Shown here: positions 58,839 to 64,000 of the stretch, one piece after another
How positions within the stretch are numbered: the first letter of the stretch is position 1
Layout of the letters: every line of letters starts with the position of its first letter
From: CALMEC01 sp964628685
Lineage (GTDB): Bacteria; Actinomycetota; Thermoleophilia; Miltoncostaeales; Miltoncostaeaceae
Assembly (NCBI GenBank): GCA_964628685.1
Contig: CAZVNM010000005.1
Span: 124,001 to 188,000 of the forward strand
DNA: 64,000 nucleotides
Reading direction: 5' to 3'
Notes under the pieces: generated by a model
Told to the model about the DNA's origin: nothing
Databases searched by the model: none
Seen by the model: only the letters and a program-made list of their open reading frames with translations
Translations under genes and position numbers: made by a program

Positions 58839-59828
58839 ATGGAGACCCGGCGTCTCGGATCGACCGACCTCGAACTCAGCGTCATCGGCCTGGGCACCTG
58901 GGTGTTCGGCGGCAGGTGGGGCGGAAGCGACGACGCCGACTCGCTGGCGGCCTGCCATGCGGCGGTCGACGCCGGCGTCAACTGGATCGACACCGCCGAC
59001 ATCTACGGTCAGCACCGCGCCGAACGCATCGTCGGACGGTTCCTCGCCGAGCGCGGCGACGAGGTGATCGTGGCGACCAAGTGCGGGGTCGCCTGGGAGT
59101 TCGAACCGGAGTTCCGCATCTGGCGCGAGGCCGGCGGCGACTACATCCGGGCCGCGGTGGACCGCAACCTCGCCGCCCTCGGGATCGAGCGGATCGACCT
59201 CTACCAGGTGCACTGGCCCGTGCCGTCCACCCCTGCGGCCGACACCATGGGCGCCATGGCCGACCTGCGCGATCAGGGGAAGATCGGGGCGATCGGCGTC
59301 TCCAACTACGACATCGACGACCTGCGCGCGGCGTGGGACGCCCAGCCGTTCGACAGCCTGCAGGTGGGCTACCACGTCATGCGGCGCGAGATCGAGCGCG
59401 AGGAGCTTCCCTGGTGTGCCGACCGGGGTGTCGGCGTGCTGGCGTACGGGCCGCTGGCGCATGGCCTTCTGACCGGCAAGATGGACGCGTCCACGACGTT
59501 CCGGGACGACGACTGGCGCGCCCAGAGCGAGTTCTTCGCCGACGAGGCGTTCCCGCAGCGGGTGGAGGTGGCACGGCGCCTGGCGGCGGTCGCCGACGAC
59601 GCCGGTCGTCCCGGGGGCCTGGCCGAGCTTGCCGTCATGTGGACGCTGCGCCGCCCGGAGGTGACGTCGGCCATCGTCGGTGCGCGCGACGCGCGGCAGG
59701 CGACCGCCAACGCCGCCCTGGCGGGACGCCCGGTCTCGGACGACGAGGCCGCGGCGATCGACGCCGTCCTTGGCGAATTCCCCGACGCGTCGCGGCCCTA
59801 CGGACACGGTGAGCCGCCCACTCGGTGA
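58839..59828 (+). CDS. Aldo/keto reductase
   Basis: This 329-residue NADPH-dependent oxidoreductase has the TIM-barrel motifs MGTRRLG-like METRRLGSTDLELSVIGLG, NWIDTADIYGQHRAE (catalytic Asp and Tyr), VATKCG (catalytic Lys), YQVHWP (His) and the C-terminal NADP-binding VTSAIVGARDARQATANAA. AAGGAG lies ten bases before ATG 58839; a GTG at 58830 is too close to it. The substrate is unknown. Confidence 0.93.
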   Translation: METRRLGSTDLELSVIGLGTWVFGGRWGGSDDADSLAACHAAVDAGVNWIDTADIYGQHRAERIVGRFLAERGDEVIVATKCGVAWEFEPEFRIWREAGGDYIRAAVDRNLAALGIERIDLYQVHWPVPSTPAADTMGAMADLRDQGKIGAIGVSNYDIDDLRAAWDAQPFDSLQVGYHVMRREIEREELPWCADRGVGVLAYGPLAHGLLTGKMDASTTFRDDDWRAQSEFFADEAFPQRVEVARRLAAVADDAGRPGGLAELAVMWTLRRPEVTSAIVGARDARQATANAALAGRPVSDDEAAAIDAVLGEFPDASRPYGHGEPPTR

Positions 59829-59829
59829 G

Positions 59830-59856
59830 GGGTGCGAACTTGCGAGAACCGCACCC
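59830..59856 (+). terminator. Weak hairpin after the reductase gene
   Basis: Arms GGGTGCG and CGCACCC around a 13-base loop, just past the stop and before the DksA-type gene. Confidence 0.3.
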
Positions 59857-59877
59857 GATCCGGCATGGTGGGTGGTT

Positions 59878-60234
59878 ATGAGCGATTCTGAGACCCTGCG
59901 TCGCGCGACCGAACGTCTGGAACGGCTGGAGGCCGAACTGGTCGAACTCCAGGAGCGCCACGACCTGGCCGCCGACGGAAACGAGCGGTCGGACGGACAC
60001 CATCACCCGGCCGAGGCCGCCACCGACGCCGAGATGCGCGAACACGACCTGCGCCTGCAGACGCGGGCGAAGGAGCGCATCGGTCAGATCGAGCGGGCGC
60101 TCGAGTCCATCCAGGACGGCAGCTACGGCATCTGCATCGACTGCGGTGTCGAGATCCCCGAGGGGCGGCTGACGGTCAAGCCGGACGCCGAACGCTGCGT
60201 GCCGTGCCAGACGAAGGCCGACCGCTACCGCTGA
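59878..60234 (+). CDS. DksA/TraR-type zinc-finger protein
   Basis: This 118-residue protein has a coiled-coil N-terminus (TLRRATERLERLEAELVEL) and a four-Cys zinc finger with Cys86, Cys89, Cys107 and Cys110 (GICIDCGVEIPEGRL, AERCVPCQTKADRYR). DksA-like factors enter the RNA polymerase secondary channel and act with ppGpp. The acidic coiled-coil tip is not clear here. It fits with the ppGpp-related pair at 44.2-46.4 kb only by theme. Its end overlaps the next frame. Confidence 0.85.
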   Translation: MSDSETLRRATERLERLEAELVELQERHDLAADGNERSDGHHHPAEAATDAEMREHDLRLQTRAKERIGQIERALESIQDGSYGICIDCGVEIPEGRLTVKPDAERCVPCQTKADRYR

Positions 60235-60779
60235 TCGAGCCGGGCTTCAGCTTCTGTCCGGCCTGCGGGGCGTCGTTGGACGCACCGCGCCCGGTCACCT
60301 GCGCGTCCTGCGGCGTCACCCACTGGCGAAACGCCAAGCCGTGTGCCGGCGCCCTGGTGGTGGACGACGGCGGGCGTCTGCTGCTCGTGCGGCGGGCGAT
60401 CGAGCCCTACCACGGCGACTGGGACATTCCCGGTGGCTTCTGCGACGCCGACGAACACCCACGGGACGCCGCGGTGCGCGAGGTGTCGGAGGAGGTCGGC
60501 CTTGCGGTGCGGATCACCGGTTTCCTCGGCATGTGGATGGACCGCTACGGCGGTGAGGGCGCCGAGACCACCCTCAACCACTACTTCCTCGCACGACCGG
60601 CCGGCGGGACCGACCTGCGGATCGATCCGGCCGAGTCGAACGCCGCGGACTGGTTCGCCCCCGACGCGCTTCCCGAGCGGATCGCCTTTCCGGATCACGC
60701 CCGGTCGGTGCTGGCCGCCTGGCTGACGACCGTGGCGGGCGGCGGCGACGCCGTGACCGCGTCCGACACCGGCAGCTGA
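60204..60779 (+). CDS. NUDIX hydrolase with zinc ribbon
   Basis: This protein of up to 191 residues has a zinc ribbon (FCPACGASLDAPRPVTCASCG) and a NUDIX domain with WDIPGGFCDADEHPRDAAVR and EVSEEVG. Such ribbon-NUDIX proteins often cleave NADH or similar dinucleotides. GTG 60204 overlaps the DksA-type stop by 31 bases; a later non-standard start near 60231 is possible. Its last 85 bases overlap the 3' end of ctaA on the other strand. Confidence 0.85.
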   Translation: MPDEGRPLPLIEPGFSFCPACGASLDAPRPVTCASCGVTHWRNAKPCAGALVVDDGGRLLLVRRAIEPYHGDWDIPGGFCDADEHPRDAAVREVSEEVGLAVRITGFLGMWMDRYGGEGAETTLNHYFLARPAGGTDLRIDPAESNAADWFAPDALPERIAFPDHARSVLAAWLTTVAGGGDAVTASDTGS

Positions 60780-61699
60780 GCCCGGTCCGTCGCCGGCGCC
60801 ACCCGCGGGCGCGCGACCATCCACATGATGCCCACGGCCACCGCGAAGAGGATCGCGATGATCGTGACGTGCACCAGGATGACCTCCCAGGGCAGCTGAT
60901 TGCGGTACTGGTATTCGCCCACGGCGATCTGCAGGGCGAGGAGCGGTGCGAACAGCATGATGAGGCGGCGCAGGAAGGGTTCCTCGACGCCCTGACGCCA
61001 GAGCCAGACGGTGAACAGGATGCCGGCGATCACGAAGCCGATGACGACGCGCACGTGGACCGCCGCCGCGTCGCCCAGGTTCCAGAAGCGGATCTTCACG
61101 TTGGGGTCGCCCGGGTGCGGTCCGGACGCGGTCACGAGCACACCCGAGATGACCACGACGGCGAGGAGCGACAGCATGATGCCCGCGGCCGTCGCTCGGC
61201 GGGGGTCGCGTCTGCGTTGGGTGCCCCGCACGAGGTCGCGGGCGATCATCAGCGAGATGACCCCACCGGTGAGCGCGACGAACGAGAGCAGGAAGTGGCA
61301 GGCCACCAGCACCGGGTGCAGGTCGAAGACGACGGTGAGCCCGCCGAGGGGCGCCTGCCCGATGGAGGCGAGCGCCGCGGTGAGCGAGGCGCGTCGCAGG
61401 GTGCGGGTGGAGCCGATCACGCGGCGGGCGGTCAGGTAGAGGAGGATCGAGAGCGCCACCACGACCGCCGAGGCGACGCGGTTGGAGTACTCGATGATCG
61501 TGTGGCCCTGCATCGGGGGGACGATGCTGCCGTGGCAGCCCGGCCAGTCCGGGCAGCCCAGGCCGGATCCGGTCAGCCGCACGAGCCCGCCGCTGGGGAC
61601 GATGAACATGAGGGCGGCGACCGCCGCGATCGCGAACCGCCGGAAGATCCGCGGCGTGAGGGGTCCCCTGATGATGCGCGAGAGCCTGCCTGAGGGCAT
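60695..61699 (-). CDS. ctaA: Heme A synthase CtaA
   Basis: CtaA oxidises heme O to heme A for cytochrome oxidase. The 334-residue protein has eight membrane helices. The family motifs are GGLVRLTGSGLGCPDWPGCH with its Cys pair, HTIIEYSNRVAS (His and Glu), LVACHFLLSF and AVHVRVVIGF with conserved His. The start ATG 61699 is set by a minus-strand TAGGAT seven bases before it; that hexamer overlaps the more upstream ATG at 61708. The C-terminal 28 codons overlap the NUDIX gene. No ctaB or oxidase genes are in the window. Confidence 0.92.
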   Translation of the reverse strand: MPSGRLSRIIRGPLTPRIFRRFAIAAVAALMFIVPSGGLVRLTGSGLGCPDWPGCHGSIVPPMQGHTIIEYSNRVASAVVVALSILLYLTARRVIGSTRTLRRASLTAALASIGQAPLGGLTVVFDLHPVLVACHFLLSFVALTGGVISLMIARDLVRGTQRRRDPRRATAAGIMLSLLAVVVISGVLVTASGPHPGDPNVKIRFWNLGDAAAVHVRVVIGFVIAGILFTVWLWRQGVEEPFLRRLIMLFAPLLALQIAVGEYQYRNQLPWEVILVHVTIIAILFAVAVGIMWMVARPRVAPATDRAQLPVSDAVTASPPPATVVSQAASTDRA

Positions 61700-61706
61700 G
61701 GGGTGC

Positions 61707-61712
61707 ATCCTA
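61707..61712 (-). promoter_or_regulatory. Leaderless -10 element that sets the ctaA start
   Basis: TAGGAT on the minus strand, seven bases before ATG 61699; it covers the ATG at 61708 and so argues against that start. Confidence 0.55.
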
Positions 61713-61805
61713 CGTCGGTGGGCGGGTGACCATGGACCGCATGTGGTGTGGCGCGTTGTCATGTCCGGGGGTGGTCGGGCGGCTCGACGGGTCGTGCGGC
61801 TGCAC

Positions 61806-61811
61806 TAACCT
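61806..61811 (+). promoter_or_regulatory. Leaderless -10 element of the CopD gene
   Basis: TAACCT, six bases before GTG 61818. Confidence 0.6.
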
Positions 61812-61817
61812 GCGTCC

Positions 61818-63095
61818 GTGCTCGCCCGTGCCCTCACCCTGCTCATCGTCGTGGCGCTCTGGGGGCCGGCCCAGGCGTCGTCGCACGCGGCCGTGCGATC
61901 GGTGGAGGGGGACGCTCGGGCGCTCACGGTGGTGCTGGACGCCGCGGCCGAGACCGCGTTCCTGCGGGCGAGCGGCGGCGGCACCGTCCGGATCGACCCG
62001 GGTGACGACCACGTCCTCCATCTGACCGTCCCCCCGGAGGGCACGACGGTGCGGGTGCTGTCGACCGACGGCCACGTGTCGCATCTGGGGTTCGACCTTG
62101 GTGGACGGGTGACCGCCGTTGCCCGCATGGACGATCCGACCGTGGTCGCGGGCCGGGCGCTCATCATCGGGGCGCTCACGGTCATGGTCGGTCTCGTCGG
62201 CATGCTGGCGGTGGTGGTGGCACCGGCCCTTCGCGCACCGATCCGCCCGCCGGGCGTGCGAGACGCGCGCCTGGCGGAGTTCGACGCGCCGGCACCTCCG
62301 GGTTTCTCGGTGATCCGGTCGATCCTCGTGCGCACCGCCGTCCTGGGCCTCGTCGGGGTGCTCCTCGTGATCGCCGGCACGATGGGGGCGCTGGGGGCGG
62401 GGGCCGGATCGCTCGGGACGCTCCTGGTGGACACCCGGCTGGGCCTGGCGGCCCTCGGATGGCTGGCCGCGATCGGCGTCGCGCTGGCGCTCGCGGTCGC
62501 CCTCGGGCGGCGGGGACGGCCGCGGTCGTGGTGGCCGTGGGCGCTCGGCCTGCCGCCGGCGGTCGCCCTCGTGATCCTCAGCTGGTCGGGGCACGCCATG
62601 TCCGGCAACGACCGCGCGCTCTCGGTGGGGCTCGACACGCTCCACCTCGTGGCCACCTGCCTCTGGTTCGGTGGACTCGTGGGGTTGGTGGTGGCCACCG
62701 CGGTCGGTCGCCGGATGGGGGACCCCGTGCGGGTGCTCCCGACCCTGGCCGCGATCGTCGTGCGCTTCTCGGCGATGGCGCTGATCGCGGTGGGGGTGCT
62801 GGTGGTGACCGGCGTCTATCGGGCGCTGGCCGAGCTCTCGGCGGTCGGGGACCTGGTGCACACCCGCTACGGCATCGCCCTGCTGGTGAAGCTCGGGGTC
62901 TTCGGCGTGATGCTGTGCATCGCCGCCTACAACCGGTTCGTCATCCACCCGCGCCTCGAGCGCGCCGCCCTGGGGCTTGCCGACGACGATCGCGGGGCGG
63001 GGCGCGCGCTCGGCGCGAGCGTGCGGGCGGAGCTGACCCTGGCGGCGGTCCTGATCGTGACCGTCGCGGTGATGATCTCGTTGCCGCCGCCGTGA
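61818..63095 (+). CDS. CopD-domain copper membrane protein
   Basis: This 425-residue protein has a signal peptide (LARALTLLIVVALWGPAQA), a short CopC-like outer domain (SSHAAVRSVEGDARALTVVL) that keeps SSHA near its start but lacks the full CopC site, and about eight membrane helices with SWSGHAMSGNDRALSVGLDT and LHLVATCLWFGGLVGLVV, typical of CopD. It is the third copper-linked locus in the window. It ends just before the second block of palindromic repeats. Confidence 0.82.
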   Translation: MLARALTLLIVVALWGPAQASSHAAVRSVEGDARALTVVLDAAAETAFLRASGGGTVRIDPGDDHVLHLTVPPEGTTVRVLSTDGHVSHLGFDLGGRVTAVARMDDPTVVAGRALIIGALTVMVGLVGMLAVVVAPALRAPIRPPGVRDARLAEFDAPAPPGFSVIRSILVRTAVLGLVGVLLVIAGTMGALGAGAGSLGTLLVDTRLGLAALGWLAAIGVALALAVALGRRGRPRSWWPWALGLPPAVALVILSWSGHAMSGNDRALSVGLDTLHLVATCLWFGGLVGLVVATAVGRRMGDPVRVLPTLAAIVVRFSAMALIAVGVLVVTGVYRALAELSAVGDLVHTRYGIALLVKLGVFGVMLCIAAYNRFVIHPRLERAALGLADDDRGAGRALGASVRAELTLAAVLIVTVAVMISLPPP

Positions 63096-63105
63096 TGCGC
63101 CGCGC

Positions 63106-63347
63106 GCACGCCTGGTGCCTGGCACGCAACGTGCGCGGCAGCGGGCTGGCGTCTCGGTTGCGCCCGCACCGTGATCTGTCGCGCGCAAGCTTGGGCCTGG
63201 CACGTAACTTGCGTGATGCGCCGTGCGCACGCCTGGTGCCTGGCACGCAACGTGCGCGGCGGCGGGCTGGCGTCTCGGTTGCGCCCGCACCGTGATCTGT
63301 CGCGCGCAAGCTTGGTGCCTGGCGCGTAGCTTGCGCGCTGAAGAATC
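63106..63347. repeat. Two 121-bp tandem units, each with two 29-bp palindromes
   Basis: The palindromic element seen at 18.7-19.6 kb recurs at 63106-63134, 63185-63212, 63227-63255 and 63306-63334. The outer arms are GCACG/CGTGC at 63106 and 63227 and GCAAG/CTTGC at the others, so the pairing is kept by paired changes. The period of the unit is 121 bp. No coding capacity is apparent. Confidence 0.88.
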
Positions 63348-63409
63348 CTCGATCTCAGTCGCACACGCTCAGGTGATGGACGGAGATCTCCGTGTCCCGG
63401 TCTGGTGAA

Positions 63410-63492
63410 CATCTGAGCCGGTGGCGCTCAGATGCTGTCACCCGATTGGGTGCTGCGCCGCAGGTCATATCTGAGTCTTCGTAACTCAGATG
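63410..63492. repeat. Pair of related hairpins
   Basis: Two inverted repeats stand 58 bases apart. The first has arms CATCTGAGC (63410-63418) and GCTCAGATG (63426-63434); the second has ATCTGAGT (63469-63476) and ACTCAGAT (63484-63491). Both have seven-base loops and both are followed by CTG. Confidence 0.7.
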
Positions 63493-63548
63493 CTGGGAGT
63501 GGGTGGAGGCCCCACCGCCTCGTCGACGCGTCGGCCGGCATCGTGCGC

Positions 63549-63577
63549 GCAAGTTACGTGCCAGGCACCAGGCTTGC
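63549..63577 (-). repeat. Single reversed copy of the 29-bp palindrome
   Basis: The element reads in the opposite sense here (outer arms GCAAG and CTTGC, inner arms GTGCC and GGCAC around A). It is the twelfth copy in the window and lies outside the tandem units. Confidence 0.85.
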
Positions 63578-63880
63578 GCGGGCGCCGTTGGACGGCCCGC
63601 CGGTGGCTCGCGTCCGGCCCCGTGGGGCGGGCGGGGGTGACGCCCCGGCTATCCCCATGCCTGTTGGCAATTCCGGTTTCGGCCGTGCCGCTGTCGCTGA
63701 AATGCGTTGCATCGGCCGGAAAGGTCGTTTGAGCAGGGCAAACGCGCCGGGGGAGAGGGGGGTTGCGGCAGGGGGGAGGGCCCGCGAAAACGGAGGGAGG
63801 CGGGGGGGATCGGGGAGGTCTTCCACAGGGCGATCGGATGCCGAATAGTGGGCTGACCGCACCCGATCCGAACTGGAGCC
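63578..63880 (+). other. Long leader region before the LysM gene
   Basis: About 300 bases with no gene. The last half is very G-rich, with several GGGGGAG and GGAGGG runs. In Actinobacteria such wall-hydrolase genes often have c-di-AMP riboswitches, but I cannot match the motif here and make no call. Confidence 0.3.
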
Positions 63881-64000
63881 ATGAGGAACTTCCGCACACT
63901 CGTCCTGACCCTCGTCCTCGGCCTCGCCATGGCCGCGCCGCTCAACGCCGCCCTGCAGGTGACCGTTCGCGCCGGTGACAGCCTGGCGGCCATCGGGGAG
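63881..64000 (+). CDS. Start of a secreted LysM-domain protein (cut by window end)
   Basis: The 40 codons seen begin MRNFRTLVLTLVLGLAMAAP, a signal peptide, and continue to VTVRAGDSLAAIGE, the opening of a LysM domain that binds peptidoglycan. The frame is still open at the window end. GGAG lies shortly before ATG 63881. It is probably a wall hydrolase or resuscitation-type protein, but the catalytic part lies outside. Confidence 0.7.
   Translation, partial: MRNFRTLVLTLVLGLAMAAPLNAALQVTVRAGDSLAAIGE

Overview
This window is chromosomal DNA from a very GC-rich bacterium and carries genes on both strands with little spacing. The gene set points to an actinobacterium, probably a deep-branching lineage such as Thermoleophilia. 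The evidence is a fused PafBC-type double-WYL regulator, the futalosine-route menaquinone enzyme MqnE, heme A synthase, many leaderless-looking promoters and a strongly GC-biased third codon position. This placement is an inference, because no 16S or other decisive marker is present. One tRNA (Asn) and no rRNA are visible.

Layout. 1-4286 is the conserved translation and secretion cluster ffh-rpsP-khpA-rimM-trmD-rplS-rnhB. A yraN-type gene converges on it, followed by comM and dprA (natural transformation) and a convergent pafBC fusion. 9.5-19.6 kb holds a membrane-tethered nuclease, a secreted glycerophosphodiesterase, a NUDIX hydrolase, a MarR-like regulator, gluconokinase and mqnE. These are separated by three gene-free tandem-repeat arrays: about 70 bp units at 10.6-11.3 kb, about 105 bp units at 13.4-14.1 kb, and about 132 bp units at 18.7-19.6 kb. 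19.6-25.5 kb is mostly minus-strand: HIT hydrolase, phosphomannomutase, ferredoxin and ABC transporter in one overlapping operon, then CorA and two response regulators. A divergent histidine kinase overlaps trpF, and trpB and trpA follow.

29.3-35.6 kb is the most interesting region. It holds a lipoprotein of the cytochrome cd1 nitrite reductase (NirS) family, a histidine-rich membrane protein, and a run of overlapping or tightly spaced genes: mbnP-like four-Cys protein, mbnH-like diheme enzyme, copC and ycnI. Known MbnH enzymes oxidise a tryptophan of MbnP so that it binds copper. CopC and YcnI both have a predicted mature N-terminal histidine, so the run reads as an extracytoplasmic copper-handling module. 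Two more CopC/CopD-type proteins lie at 50.8-52.5 and 61.8-63.1 kb, and a lipoprotein PQQ-dehydrogenase fused to cytochrome c lies at 42.1-44.1 kb.

35.6-52.5 kb contains tRNA-Asn, a SatD-like regulator with a membrane partner, PepF, a PHP phosphatase, an SUI1-type factor, Ppx/GppA head-to-head with a SpoT-like HD protein, RNase D, an ABC-F ATPase and a zinc-finger rhomboid. 52.5-53.8 kb is a gene-poor islet with a PIN-toxin remnant. The rest holds an M42 peptidase, a cell-wall protein with a degenerate M23 domain, an acetyltransferase, a PAP2 enzyme, an aldo/keto reductase, a DksA-like zinc-finger protein, a NUDIX protein overlapping ctaA, a CopD protein, and the start of a LysM protein cut by the window edge. 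A 29-bp palindromic element occurs 12 times, in the 18.7-19.6 kb array and again at 63.1-63.6 kb, with compensatory changes in its arms.
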